DNA of 55,090 bases from CAZQFV01 sp964592645 (GCA_964592645.1 CAZQFV010000026.1:1-55090); one strand, 5' to 3'. Shown: positions 34,251 through 43,777, counted from the first letter of the stretch. Numbers and translations are program-made. The notes: generated from the letters alone by a model not told the origin.

Positions 34251-35270
34251 ATGCAGAGCATGAGCAAACGAGAACGCCTGCTGGCCACGGTGGCCGGTGA
34301 ACCGACGGACCGCCCGCCCATCGCTCTGTGGCGCCACTGGCCCGGGGACGACCAGCGGGCGGAGGACCTGGCCCGGTCCACGCTGGACTTTCAGCGGGCC
34401 TATGATTTCGACCTGGTCAAGTGTATGCCTTCCAGCAGCTACTGTCTGGCCGACTGGGGAGCGGGCTCGCAGTACCTGGGCCACGAGGAGGGCACGCGGG
34501 CCTGGAGGCCGCGGGTCATCCAACATGCGGACGATTGGACCCGCCTGCCCGTGTTGGACCCCTACCGGGGCGCGCTGGGCGATTCGCTGCGGGCGTTGCG
34601 GCTGATCGGCGCGGGCCTGGGGCCGGAGGTGCCCTTTATCCAGACGATCTTTAGCCCGCTGGCGCAGGCCAAGAACCTGGCCGGCGAGCGGCTGCTGGCC
34701 GACATGCGCGGGCACCCGCAAGAGTTCCGGGCCGGCCTGGAGACTATCGTCCAGTCGACGATCCGCTACATCGAGGCCGCCCGGGCCACGGGGATCGCCG
34801 GCATCTTCCTGGCGTTGCAGCACGCCACCTATGATCTGCTCAGCGCGGCCGAGTACCAGGAGTTTGGCCGGCCCTACGACCTGCGCCTCCTGGAGGCGGC
34901 CGGCGGCCTGTGGTTCAACATGCTGCACCTGCACGGCCGGAACGTGATGTTCGACGCCGTGGCCGACTACCCGGTCCAGGCGATCAACTGGCACGACCGG
35001 GAGACGGCGCCGGCCCTGCACCAGGCCGTGGGGCGCTTCCCCGGCGCCCTGGTGGGCGGTCTCTCCCGGTTGGAGACGATGGTCCGCGGCACACCGGCCG
35101 ACGTGCGCCGGGAGGTGCAGGACGCCCTGGAGCAGACGGGGGGCCGGCGCCTCGTCGTCGGCACCGGTTGCGTGCTGCTCCTGACGACGCCGCTGGGCAA
35201 CATCCGCGCCGCGCGGGCTGCGGTGGAAGCCCTAGAAGCTCCGTTTGCCTCGGACTGCGGTTTCGTGTAA
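34251..35270 (+). CDS. Uroporphyrinogen decarboxylase-family protein
   Basis: 339-residue TIM-barrel protein of the UroD/MtaA superfamily. It begins SKRERLLATVAGEPTDRPPIALWRHWPGDD, typical of this group, with later AAEYQEFGRPYDLRLLEAAG and MLHLHGRNVMFDAVADYPVQAINWHDR. True HemE signatures are not evident, so a corrinoid methyltransferase-like or other decarboxylase role is as likely as heme synthesis. ATG 34251 has AGGAGGG 6 nt upstream; a second in-frame ATG is at 34260. Confidence 0.82.
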   Translation: MQSMSKRERLLATVAGEPTDRPPIALWRHWPGDDQRAEDLARSTLDFQRAYDFDLVKCMPSSSYCLADWGAGSQYLGHEEGTRAWRPRVIQHADDWTRLPVLDPYRGALGDSLRALRLIGAGLGPEVPFIQTIFSPLAQAKNLAGERLLADMRGHPQEFRAGLETIVQSTIRYIEAARATGIAGIFLALQHATYDLLSAAEYQEFGRPYDLRLLEAAGGLWFNMLHLHGRNVMFDAVADYPVQAINWHDRETAPALHQAVGRFPGALVGGLSRLETMVRGTPADVRREVQDALEQTGGRRLVVGTGCVLLLTTPLGNIRAARAAVEALEAPFASDCGFV

Positions 35271-35273
35271 AAT
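35245..35273 (+). promoter_or_regulatory. Sigma70-type promoter for membrane-protein gene
   Basis: TTGCCT at 35245-35250, a 17-nt spacer and TAAAAT at 35268-35273, overlapping the end of the preceding gene. Confidence 0.6.
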
Positions 35274-35320
35274 AGTCGCGCTGTTGTGCGTCGGTCGGCA
35301 ACTGTAGGAGGAGAAAATCC

Positions 35321-36361
35321 ATGGAATCTAAGCTGCGTCTCAAGGGCCGGCTGGGCCGGCTAAAGGGACTGGGGATTATCCTCGGTCTTGTCGGACTGGT
35401 TCTGCTGATCGCCGAGCTGTCGCTCCTTCCCGAAGCCCTGGCCAACGACCCCCACCGCCCTATGCCGGTCGAGGTGGGGCAACTGGTGCGTGGGGAGATT
35501 CCCACCAGCCGCTATGTCTCCGTATCCGGGCAGACCACCTATGACATCTTTTACACCGAGGAGGTCGACGACGGCACCGTCAAGGGCCGCTACTACTATC
35601 TCGTGGACGATGCCCTGGCGAACATTGTCCTGGTGAAGGCCCAGGGCATGCCGATCGGCAAACCCCAGTTGGTTCCGGCCACGATCGCCGGGATGACCCA
35701 TTCTACCGAGTCGGGCCTCAAGGATCTGATTCGCTCCGACCTGGCCGAGATCACCGACGCCGGCCTGCAGACCAACATCGACCTCTACATCGCCGAGGGG
35801 CAGAAGCCGCTCTCCATAGGCACCGTGTTGGTCCTGCTCGTCCTGGGCGTGGCGCTCCTGGCCCTGGGCGGGGTCTCATTGGCCTTCCCCGGCGTCGTCT
35901 TTGGGCCGGCGCCCTTGGAGCCGGCGGTGGCCCCGGCGGTCGGCGAGACCGGCGCGCAGGCTTCCGGCACCTTCCTGAAACTGAAGAGCATCCAGCCGCT
36001 GGAGGTGGGGCGCGGCACGCGCAAGTTCGAGAACGCCGTGGCCAACCTGATACCGCAGCCGGACCGGCGGCTGCTGGTCTACATCCACCACATCGTGACC
36101 ATGCGGGCCTATGGGATCAAGGTGGGCCGGCGGGAGAGCCACTGGGGAGCTTTCGTCGGCCAGGACAATGTGGTGAGCGTCGAGCCGGGCAAGCTCTACG
36201 GCTGGCGCGAGCGGCCGGCCGTGCGCCTGCGCTACCGCGACGCCAAGGGCAAGGAACAGGACCTGGTCGTTTCCTTCAACCACGCGGCGGCCCAGGCCGG
36301 ATTTGTCGAAATGCTGCGCCAGATGGGCTTTGCCGTGGGCAGCGGGTTGGCGGCGATGTAG
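35321..36361 (+). CDS. Uncharacterized two-helix membrane protein
   Basis: 346-residue protein I do not recognise. A basic N-terminus leads into a membrane helix (LGIILGLVGLVLLIAELSLL, about 17-37), then an extracytoplasmic domain of about 125 residues, a second helix (IGTVLVLLVLGVALLALGGVSLAF, about 166-190) and a cytoplasmic C-terminal domain rich in beta-like segments (RLLVYIHHIVTMRAYGIKVGRRESHWGAFVG; LRYRDAKGKEQDLVVSFNHAA). It may be a sensor-like or stress protein but no family-specific motif supports this. ATG 35321 follows AGGAGG. It has its own promoter. Confidence 0.75.
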   Translation: MESKLRLKGRLGRLKGLGIILGLVGLVLLIAELSLLPEALANDPHRPMPVEVGQLVRGEIPTSRYVSVSGQTTYDIFYTEEVDDGTVKGRYYYLVDDALANIVLVKAQGMPIGKPQLVPATIAGMTHSTESGLKDLIRSDLAEITDAGLQTNIDLYIAEGQKPLSIGTVLVLLVLGVALLALGGVSLAFPGVVFGPAPLEPAVAPAVGETGAQASGTFLKLKSIQPLEVGRGTRKFENAVANLIPQPDRRLLVYIHHIVTMRAYGIKVGRRESHWGAFVGQDNVVSVEPGKLYGWRERPAVRLRYRDAKGKEQDLVVSFNHAAAQAGFVEMLRQMGFAVGSGLAAM

Positions 36362-36427
36362 CAGGCCCCCGAAGCAAGTCGCCAGGGGCGCACGGCCGCG
36401 CGGAAGCCGGACGCCGGCGCACCGCGC

Positions 36428-36456
36428 TTGACGAACCCGCCCTTTCTGATTATACT
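36428..36456 (+). promoter_or_regulatory. Sigma70-type promoter for HdrA-like fusion
   Basis: TTGACG at 36428-36433, a 17-nt spacer and TATACT at 36451-36456. Transcription would begin near 36463. Confidence 0.75.
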
Positions 36457-36474
36457 ATCCCCGTTCGTCGGAAA

Positions 36475-36515
36475 GGCTGCCGCCACCGTGGCAGCCGGAC
36501 GGGGCGGCAGTTTTT
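36475..36515 (+). promoter_or_regulatory. Candidate attenuator with two exclusive hairpins
   Basis: Hairpin A pairs GGCTGCC (36475-36481) with GGCAGCC (36490-36496). Hairpin B pairs CTGCCGCC (36477-36484) with GGCGGCAG (36503-36510) and is followed by TTTTT (36511-36515), as in an intrinsic terminator. The two share CTGCC and cannot form together, the layout of a terminator/antiterminator switch, 12 nt into the predicted leader. The ligand or trigger is unknown. Confidence 0.55.
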
Positions 36516-36577
36516 GTTGCAACGCCGTCCTTTGCCCCCTTGTCGCCTGGCTCTGTCGATGCCGCGAGGTATGCACA

Positions 36578-39500
36578 ATGTCCGAACCAACCGTAGCTGT
36601 TCAGCCCGGGGAAAAGATCGGTTCCGTCCTGGTGGTCGGCGGCGGCATCGCCGGCATCCAATCGGCGCTGGACCTGGCCGAGGGCGGCTTCCATGTCTAC
36701 CTGCTGGAGAAGGAGTCGGCCATCGGCGGGCACATGGCCCGTCTGGACAAGACCTTTCCCACCAACGACTGCGCCATGTGCATCGTCTCGCCCAAGCTGG
36801 TGGAGGCCGGCCGGCACCTGAACATCGATATCCTGACCAACGCCGATCTGGTGAAGCTGGACGGCCGGGCCGGCCATTTCACGGCCACCGTGCGCCTGCG
36901 CCCGCGCTATATCGACCCGAGCAAGTGCACCGGCTGCGGCGAATGCGCCACCGTCTGCCCCATCCCGCTCCCCGATCCCTTCAACCCCGGCCTGGGGGAG
37001 CGCAAGGCGGCCTACAAGCTCTATCCCCAGGCCGTGCCCAACGCCTTTGCCATCGCCAAGCGCGGCATCGCCCCCTGCCGCGACGCCTGCCCGGCGCACC
37101 AGCGCGCGCAGGGGTACATCGCCCTCATCCGCGAGGGCCGCTACGAAGACGCCATCCGCGTCATCAAGGAGGACAACCCCTTCCCCGGCATCTGCGGGCG
37201 CATCTGCAACCACCGCTGCGAGGACGCCTGCAACCGCGGCAAGGTGGACGAGCCGATTGCCATCTCTTCGCTCAAACGCTTCGTCACCGACCAGGTCTAT
37301 GCCCGGCCGCGGAAGCCGGTGGAGCCGATCCCCCGGAAATACAACCAGCGCATCGCCGTCGTCGGCGCCGGCCCGGCCGGCCTGACCTGCGCCCAGGACC
37401 TGACCCGCCTGGGCTATGCCGTCACCGTCTACGAGGCGTTGCCCGTCGCCGGCGGCATGCTCCGCGTCGGCGTGCCCGAGTTCCGCCTGCCGGCCTGGAT
37501 CGTCGACCGCGAGGTCCAGGACATCATCGACCTGGGGGTGGACCTGCGCCTGAATACGCGCGTGGACAACCTCGACGACCTGTTCCAAGAAGGCTTCGAC
37601 GCCGTCTTCCTGGCCGTCGGCGCCCACGAGGGCAAGAGGCTGAACATCCCCGGCGCGGACCTGCCCGGGACGATGGTCGCCATCCACCTGCTGCGCGACG
37701 TGCGCCTGGGCAACCCGCCCGACTTCACGGGCCGGCGCGTCGTCGTCCTGGGGGGCGGCAACGTGGCCATGGACGCCGCCCGCACCGCCCTGCGCCTGGG
37801 CGCAAAGAGCGCTACCACGGCCTGCCTGGAGTCGTGCGACAAGATGCCGGCCAGCCCGGCCGAGATCGAGCAGGCCCGCTCCGAGGGAGTCGAGGTGCTC
37901 GACGGGCGCACCTTCCTGGAGATCATTGGCGACGGCCGCGTCAGCGGCGTGCGCGCCCAGCGGGTCGATTTCCGCTGCTTTTTGCCCGGCGGCCGGCCGG
38001 ACATGGACATCATCCCCGGCAGCGAGCACATCCTGCCGGCCGACGTGGTCATCTTTTCCATCGGCCAGGCCGCCGGCCTCTCCTTCATCCCGCCCGACAG
38101 CCGCATCGGCACGACCCGCGCCCGCACCATCGACGCCGACCTGCGCACGCTGGCCACCGGCCGGCCGGGCGTCTTTGCCGCGGGTGACGCCGTCACCGGC
38201 ACGGCCTATGTCATCGAGGCCGTCGCCGCCGGCCATCGCGCCTCCGAGAGCATCCACCGCTACCTGCAGGGCGAGGACCTGGTCGGACCGCCCAAGCCGG
38301 TCCTGCCGGTTGTCCACCTGGAGGAGGAGGAGTTGGCCGAGCGCCGGGCCCGCGGCGAGATCCACGGGGCCGGCCGTGTGCCGATGCCGGAGGTGCCGCC
38401 GGAGCAGCGCTTCCGCCGCGACCCCGCCTCCGGCGAGTTTGTCGAGGTCGAGCGCGGCTACACGCCGGAGTTGGCTATGCAAGAGGCCGAGCGCTGCCTC
38501 AAGTGCGGCCTCTGCTCGGAGTGCCTCTCCTGCCAGTACACCTGCCAGGCCGGCGCCGTGATGCACGACGACGTCGAGCGCGAGGAAACGCTGGAGGTCG
38601 GGGCGGTGATCCTGGCCCCGGGCTACCAGGTCTCCGACCCGGCGGGCTACCAGGAGTACGGCCTGGGGCGCTACGCCAACGTCGTCACCGGCCTGCAGTT
38701 CGAGCGCCTGCTCTCGGCCTCCGGCCCGACGCACGGCCATGTGCAGCGCCGCAGCGACGGCCGGCCGCCGGCGAAGGTGGCCTGGCTGCAGTGTGTCGGC
38801 TCGCGCGACCAGGACCACGACTACTGCTCCTCGGTCTGCTGTATGTACGCCATGAAGCAGGCTATCATCGCCAAGGAGCACGACCGCGGGCTCGAGGCCC
38901 ATGTCTTTATGATGGATGTGCGCGACTTTTCCAAGGGCTACAGCGAGTACTTTCGCCGGGCCCGCGACCGCTACCATGTCCACTTTACCCGCTGCCGCAT
39001 CTCGTCGATCAAAGAGGACCCGGCCACCCGCGACCTGCTGATTACCTACCAGGCGGCCGACGGCCAGACGGTCACCGAGCGGTTCGACATGGTCGTCCTG
39101 TCGGTGGGCATGGAGATCCCGGCGAGCACCCGCGAGCTGGCCGACGTGGCCGGCATCGACCTGAACAGCCAGGGCTTTGCCTGGACCGAGCCGTTCTCCC
39201 CGACGACGACCAACCGGCCGGGCATCTTTGTCTGCGGCACCTTTGCCGCGCCCAAGGACATCCCCGAGACGGTTGTGGAGGCCGGCGGGGCCGCCGCGCA
39301 GGCTATGGCGCTGCTGGGCTCGGCCCGCTGGACCAAGACGCGCGAAAAGTTCTACCCGCCGGAGAAGGATTTCAGCGGCGCCGAGCCGCGCGTGGGGGTA
39401 TTCGTCTGCCATTGCGGCTCCAACATCGCCGGCGTTGTGGATGTGGTCAACGCGGTGGAGTATGCCCGCACGCTGCCGCATGTCGTCCATGCCCAGAACC

Positions 39501-41089
39501 TGCTCTACACCTGCTCCGAGGACGGACTGCGGGCCATCCAGGCGGCGGTGCAGGAGCACGATGTCAACCGGGTGGTGGTGGCTTCCTGCACCCCGATCAC
39601 CCACGAGCCCATCTTCCGGGATACCATCCGCGATGTCGGATTGAACCCCTACTACTTTGAGATGGCCAACATCCGCAATCACTGCTCCTGGGTGCACGGG
39701 GCGGTTCCGGAGCAGGCCACGGAAAAGGCGGAGGACCTGATCCGCATGGCCGTGGCCCGGGTCTGCACGCTGGAGCCGCTCTACCGGGTGGAGATCCCGG
39801 TGACGCAGCGGGCGCTGGTGGTGGGCGGCGGGCTGGCCGGCATGACGGCGGCGCTGACCCTGGCCGACGAGGGTTTCCCGGTGACGCTGGTGGAGCGCTC
39901 CGAGCGGCTGGGCGGCAACGCCTGGCACCTGCGCGCGCCCTTCTCCGGGCGCGATCCGCGCGAGTTTCTGGAGGAGCTGATCGCCCGGGTGCGGGGCCAC
40001 CCGCTGATCCAGGTGCTGATGCCGGCCGAGGTTGTCTCTGCCAGCGGCTTCCGCGGTAACTTCCGCAGCCGGGTGCGGCTGCGCGGGGAGGAGACGCGGG
40101 AGGTCGAGCACGGGGTCACGATCATCGCCACCGGGGGGCTGGAGTACCGGGGGGTGGGGGCCGGCCTGGTCCCGGCAGCCCCGGGCGACGACCCGCGCAT
40201 CGTCACCCAGCGCGACCTGGAGGAGCGCCTGGCGGAGGACCCCGCGGCCCTGCGCGACGTTCGCACGGTGGTGATGGTGCAGTGCGTCACCCCGCCGGAG
40301 CAGGAGTACTACTGCAGCCGGGTCTGCTGCGCCCAGGCGGTGCGCAATGCCCGGATGCTCAAGGAGCGCAACCCGGCGGCGCAGGTCTATGTGCTCTATC
40401 GCGACATCCGCACCTACGGCTTCTGGGAGGCCGAGTACACGCGGGCCCGCCAGTCTGGGGTGCTCTTTGTCCACTTTGACGAGGGGCAGCCGCCCCATAT
40501 CGAGGCGCGGGACGGCCGGCTGCGGGTGACGCTAGAGGAGCCCAGCCTGCACGAGCCGCTGGAGCTTTCGCCGGACCTCCTGGTGTTGAGCACGGCGATG
40601 GTGCCGCAGCCCGACTACGGCCGGGTAGCGGAGACGTTCAAGCTGGCCTGTTCCGGGGAGGGCTTCTTCGTGGAGAAGCACGTCAAGTTGAACCCGGTGG
40701 ACTTTGCCTCCGAGGGCATCTACCTGTGTGGCCTGGCACACTATCCCAAGTTTGCCCCCGAGTCTATCGTCCAGGCCCAGGCGGCCGCGGCGCGGGCCAG
40801 CGCTATCCTTTCCCGGCGGACCCTCTCGGTGGGCGGCGTGGTGGCGGTGGTGGACGAGAGCAAGTGCACGGCCTGCCTGACCTGCGTGCGGGTCTGCCCC
40901 TTTGGCGTGCCGCGCATCGACGCCACCAAGGTGGGGGCCGGCGGCATCGTCGGCGCCGCCACCATCGAGGTCTCCACCTGCCAGGGCTGCGGCACCTGCG
41001 TCGGCGAGTGCCCGGCCAAGGCCATCCAGCTTCTGCACTACCGCGACTCGCAGATCATGGTCAAGACGGCGGCGTTGCTGGAGGTTTAG
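36578..41089 (+). CDS. HdrA - GltD/NfnB-like - HdrA fused flavin iron-sulfur protein
   Basis: 1503-residue soluble flavoprotein. An HdrA-type FAD domain (VLVVGGGIAGIQSALDLAEGG; FPTNDCAMCIVSPKL) leads to a CTGCGECATVCP cluster. A glutamate-synthase-small-subunit-like block follows: cluster region CRDACPAHQRAQGY ... GICGRICNHRCEDAC, FAD motif VVGAGPAGLTCAQDL near 262, NADPH-type motif VVLGGGNVAMDAA near 390. Then CLKCGLCSECLSC and the HdrA Cys region DYCSSVCCMYAMKQ. A second HdrA half starts near 937 (VGVFVCHCGSNIAGVVDV; VVGGGLAGMTAALTLADEG; YYCSRVCCAQAVRNA). Two C-terminal 4Fe-4S motifs (CTACLTCVRVCP, CQGCGTCVGECP) close it. Several flavins and clusters on one chain suggest electron bifurcation between NAD(P)H, ferredoxin and a third partner; partners are not encoded nearby. 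ATG 36578 follows CGAGGT. Confidence 0.88.
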   Translation: MSEPTVAVQPGEKIGSVLVVGGGIAGIQSALDLAEGGFHVYLLEKESAIGGHMARLDKTFPTNDCAMCIVSPKLVEAGRHLNIDILTNADLVKLDGRAGHFTATVRLRPRYIDPSKCTGCGECATVCPIPLPDPFNPGLGERKAAYKLYPQAVPNAFAIAKRGIAPCRDACPAHQRAQGYIALIREGRYEDAIRVIKEDNPFPGICGRICNHRCEDACNRGKVDEPIAISSLKRFVTDQVYARPRKPVEPIPRKYNQRIAVVGAGPAGLTCAQDLTRLGYAVTVYEALPVAGGMLRVGVPEFRLPAWIVDREVQDIIDLGVDLRLNTRVDNLDDLFQEGFDAVFLAVGAHEGKRLNIPGADLPGTMVAIHLLRDVRLGNPPDFTGRRVVVLGGGNVAMDAARTALRLGAKSATTACLESCDKMPASPAEIEQARSEGVEVLDGRTFLEIIGDGRVSGVRAQRVDFRCFLPGGRPDMDIIPGSEHILPADVVIFSIGQAAGLSFIPPDSRIGTTRARTIDADLRTLATGRPGVFAAGDAVTGTAYVIEAVAAGHRASESIHRYLQGEDLVGPPKPVLPVVHLEEEELAERRARGEIHGAGRVPMPEVPPEQRFRRDPASGEFVEVERGYTPELAMQEAERCLKCGLCSECLSCQYTCQAGAVMHDDVEREETLEVGAVILAPGYQVSDPAGYQEYGLGRYANVVTGLQFERLLSASGPTHGHVQRRSDGRPPAKVAWLQCVGSRDQDHDYCSSVCCMYAMKQAIIAKEHDRGLEAHVFMMDVRDFSKGYSEYFRRARDRYHVHFTRCRISSIKEDPATRDLLITYQAADGQTVTERFDMVVLSVGMEIPASTRELADVAGIDLNSQGFAWTEPFSPTTTNRPGIFVCGTFAAPKDIPETVVEAGGAAAQAMALLGSARWTKTREKFYPPEKDFSGAEPRVGVFVCHCGSNIAGVVDVVNAVEYARTLPHVVHAQNLLYTCSEDGLRAIQAAVQEHDVNRVVVASCTPITHEPIFRDTIRDVGLNPYYFEMANIRNHCSWVHGAVPEQATEKAEDLIRMAVARVCTLEPLYRVEIPVTQRALVVGGGLAGMTAALTLADEGFPVTLVERSERLGGNAWHLRAPFSGRDPREFLEELIARVRGHPLIQVLMPAEVVSASGFRGNFRSRVRLRGEETREVEHGVTIIATGGLEYRGVGAGLVPAAPGDDPRIVTQRDLEERLAEDPAALRDVRTVVMVQCVTPPEQEYYCSRVCCAQAVRNARMLKERNPAAQVYVLYRDIRTYGFWEAEYTRARQSGVLFVHFDEGQPPHIEARDGRLRVTLEEPSLHEPLELSPDLLVLSTAMVPQPDYGRVAETFKLACSGEGFFVEKHVKLNPVDFASEGIYLCGLAHYPKFAPESIVQAQAAAARASAILSRRTLSVGGVVAVVDESKCTACLTCVRVCPFGVPRIDATKVGAGGIVGAATIEVSTCQGCGTCVGECPAKAIQLLHYRDSQIMVKTAALLEV

Positions 41090-41107
41090 GAAGTCGACAA
41101 CCGGGCT

Positions 41108-41155
41108 TCTCTTGGCGCCTTTGTGTCTTGGTGGTTTCTACATTCTTTGCGGTTC
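41108..41155. repeat. Octamer-phased repeat copy
   Basis: Consecutive 8-mers TCTCTTGG, CGCCTTTG, TGTCTTGG, TGGTTTCT, ACATTCTT, TGCGGTTC lie between two convergent genes. They are related to the arms at 7731-7925, which shows a dispersed family. Confidence 0.7.
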
Positions 41156-43703
41156 ACCCTGCCGTTTCTGCTCCCCGCACCACTTTCAGCCCCACCCGCG
41201 CCAGCAGCGCCGGGATCTGCCGCGCCGCCTGGCGGTTCTGTTCCTTCTCGCCCTCCGGCAGGTCGGCCCAGGGGACCAGCAGGGGGTTGGTCCTTGTGGC
41301 CAAGTCGCGCCTTGCGCCCCATGTCCACCCGGCCTGCAGCCGCTCCACCACCCAGCGGGCGTGCTCCATCTCGGCCAGCGCCTCGATCTCCTGCGGGGTC
41401 AGCGCAATCGGCCGGACCGGGCGCCCACGCGCTTTGCGGGTGCCCAGCCCGATCCGCCGCAGGTGCTCCAGCCACCGGTCGGCAGAGAGGCGGTTCGATT
41501 CCTTAAAGCACTCCGGCAGTTGGGTCCACTCGGCCAGGGCCGGATCCTCGCTCTGTTTCCGGCGGCTCTCGCGCAGGCGATACTCCTCGTGCAGGGCCTG
41601 GGCCAGCGGTTCCAGCAGCGCCCGCTCCAGGCGCAGGGTGCCGGCGGCGACAAAGGCGCGGACGATCTGCCCATCGGCCGGCAGGCGCACCAGCCCCTCC
41701 ATCTGCCGCCACTCCCCGTCGGCCAGCAGCCGGCCGGCCTCCCGCCCGCTCTGCTCGACGATCGCCACCCGCGCCCCCAGGGCCAACCCCAGGCGGTACT
41801 CGGCGGCCGCGATCCGGCCGCCGCCGATGCCGATCACCTTGACTTCCGTGGGGTCGATGCCCGCGGCGACGATGTCGGTCCAGTACTGCAGCGCCTCCAA
41901 CGGGCTAAAACCTTGCCCCGCGGTGTAGCGGATCTCCCCGTAGCGCTCGTCCAGTTGCGCCGTCTCCGGGTACTCCCGCGGTAGATAGCCAATGGTCCGC
42001 AGCGCCGGGCCATGGGCCTCCTGCAGGCTGCCCACCAGCCCGCTGATGCCGCTCGTCGTGCCGCCGGAGATGACCGTGCCGCGAAAGTCGCGGAAGGCCT
42101 CTAGCAGCAGCGACCGGTAGCTCTGCATCTGCTGCTCCACGCCGGCGTCGGTTCCCCCGGCGACGATGACGACCGGCCCCGCCAGCGGCGGCCGGCCGGC
42201 CGTGGCCAGGTTCTTGAGCATCGCCCCCACCCGCTGCCGGACGGCCGCCTCCTTGCGGTCCGCCGCGCGCACTTTGGGGCTGCCGAACCGCACCACGCGG
42301 GCCAGCAGGTGCAGGCGGTAGATCCACTCGTATCCCGGCAACTGGTCGCGGACCACGGCCCAGCGTTCCACCGAGTCCAGCGACGAGTCCAGCATCCAGG
42401 CGGCCGTGGTCAACGGAACCGAGCGGATGTACGTGGTCAGGCTTTCCTCGGGGCGGCGCAGGAGCAGATGGAACTTGCCCATGTCGTACAGCGCCCACGG
42501 CAGGTCCGTCTGGGCCTCGACCATGTCGTTGCAGCGGACGATGGCCTGCTCGATCAGCGGCTGGAGGGACTCCACCATGTCCAGGCTTTTGGAGAGGATG
42601 AGCTCGAACTCCAGGTAGCGCCCCAGCGGGTAGGAGCGCGTCGGGTCGGATAGAAAGGCCCGGCGGTAGAGGTCGCGGGCCTTGCGCCGGTTGATGTCCT
42701 TCCAACTGCTGGCTAGCGCCGTCAGCGCGTCGGTATCGGTGGGATCCTCCAGGCAGGCCCTTTCCAGGTACTCCTGCCCCTGCCGGTATTCGGGGCTGTG
42801 GCGGGGATGGCTCTTGTACAGCGCTACGCCCAGGTCACGCAGGATGGGGGGGTAGCCGCTCTCGGCATAGGGCTGCAGAACGGCAATCGCTTCCGACCAT
42901 TCACCCAGGTGCAGGGCCAGCTTGCCGATCTCGTGCGCGGTCGAGATGCTCTGGGGGATCAGCGCCAGGACGGACTTTAAAAGCTCCATTTTGCCGCGGA
43001 CCTCGGCCTCGGTCATGTAGTTGCCATAGTTGGCCTCGTACAACTGTAGGGCCCGCTCGATCTTGGCAAAGTCGGCGTCGGCCCGCTCCAGCGTGGCCGA
43101 AAGGGCGGCCAGCTCGCGCTGCCAGCGTTCGGGGACCTCGAAGGGGCACTTGTAGACCAGCCGGTGGTTGAAATCGGCCCAGGCATGCCCCAGCAGCGTG
43201 CGCACCTGGATCTCGGCCTTGAGGCCATAGACCTCGGGGGGGATCTCGACGGGGATGTGCAGCCTGCCCTGGTGCAGTGGAAAGGTCCCGGGCCTGATCT
43301 GGACGATGTAGTGGACCGAGCGATACCAGAACTCCTTGGGCCGGGTGAGGCTGGCCGGGTCGACCGAGTTCTCCCAGTCGATGATAAAGTGCCTCTCGAT
43401 GAACTCGCAGAAGGCGCGGGCCTCGTCCGACGTGTTGGTGATCACCCGCCCGCCGCACAGGTCGGTGATCTGGTTGGCCGGGTCGCGGTACTTGCCGCGC
43501 TTGCGCTGGATCTTTTCGGCGAACGAATCGATGGCCTTGGGACGGGACTGCACGATGGCCAGCGGCGCGAGCTGCTTCGCTGCCAGGTCCAGGATCTGCT
43601 TCAGGACCGCGGCGAAGAGCTCATAGCGCGGATACATCTGCCGGTACTTCTCGATCTGCTCGCGGGACCACTCCAGGTCGATGGTCGCTGCGGTCTGGGC
43701 CAT
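41154..43703 (-). CDS. RelA/SpoT-synthetase - TPR - SLOG - RyR multidomain protein
   Basis: 849-residue protein. Residues 25-215 form a RelA/SpoT-type nucleotidyl-pyrophosphotransferase domain: IQRKRGKYRDPANQITDLCGGRVIT, YRSVHYIVQI and EIQVRTLLGHAWADFNHRLVYK, with key acidic residues kept, so (p)ppGpp-like synthesis is possible. No HD hydrolase or regulatory TGS/ACT part is present. Residues 255-480 are TPR-like helices. Residues 508-690 are a SLOG Rossmann domain (VIVAGGTDAG, VISGGTTSGISGLVG, IGIGGGRIAAAEYRLGLALGA), as in TRPM-type sensor domains. Residues 695-840 form a RyR domain (LPECFKESNRLSAD, LAEMEHARWVVERLQAGWTWG, LPEGEKEQNRQAARQIPALL). SLOG and RyR occur in predicted nucleotide-signalling conflict systems. 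ATG 43703 has AGGAGGG upstream. It is third in a miaB-led operon. Confidence 0.85.
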   Translation of the reverse strand: MAQTAATIDLEWSREQIEKYRQMYPRYELFAAVLKQILDLAAKQLAPLAIVQSRPKAIDSFAEKIQRKRGKYRDPANQITDLCGGRVITNTSDEARAFCEFIERHFIIDWENSVDPASLTRPKEFWYRSVHYIVQIRPGTFPLHQGRLHIPVEIPPEVYGLKAEIQVRTLLGHAWADFNHRLVYKCPFEVPERWQRELAALSATLERADADFAKIERALQLYEANYGNYMTEAEVRGKMELLKSVLALIPQSISTAHEIGKLALHLGEWSEAIAVLQPYAESGYPPILRDLGVALYKSHPRHSPEYRQGQEYLERACLEDPTDTDALTALASSWKDINRRKARDLYRRAFLSDPTRSYPLGRYLEFELILSKSLDMVESLQPLIEQAIVRCNDMVEAQTDLPWALYDMGKFHLLLRRPEESLTTYIRSVPLTTAAWMLDSSLDSVERWAVVRDQLPGYEWIYRLHLLARVVRFGSPKVRAADRKEAAVRQRVGAMLKNLATAGRPPLAGPVVIVAGGTDAGVEQQMQSYRSLLLEAFRDFRGTVISGGTTSGISGLVGSLQEAHGPALRTIGYLPREYPETAQLDERYGEIRYTAGQGFSPLEALQYWTDIVAAGIDPTEVKVIGIGGGRIAAAEYRLGLALGARVAIVEQSGREAGRLLADGEWRQMEGLVRLPADGQIVRAFVAAGTLRLERALLEPLAQALHEEYRLRESRRKQSEDPALAEWTQLPECFKESNRLSADRWLEHLRRIGLGTRKARGRPVRPIALTPQEIEALAEMEHARWVVERLQAGWTWGARRDLATRTNPLLVPWADLPEGEKEQNRQAARQIPALLARVGLKVVRGAETAG

Positions 43704-43777
43704 GCCACCCTCCTTCCCCTCCTACTGCGCTTCGGCGCTGTACCGCTTGGTGGAAGGGGTCCGCAGTCGGGAGCGCA

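Noticed and set aside
34251..35270. Heme-pathway hemE
   Set aside because: Superfamily features are clear but typical HemE substrate signatures are not seen and no heme genes are adjacent, so the narrower name is not supported.
36455..40498. Very long open frame of about 1350 codons antisense to the HdrA fusion
   Set aside because: It mirrors the real gene in a GC-rich third-position pattern, has low-complexity Gly/Ala/His/Asp-rich sequence and no family motifs.
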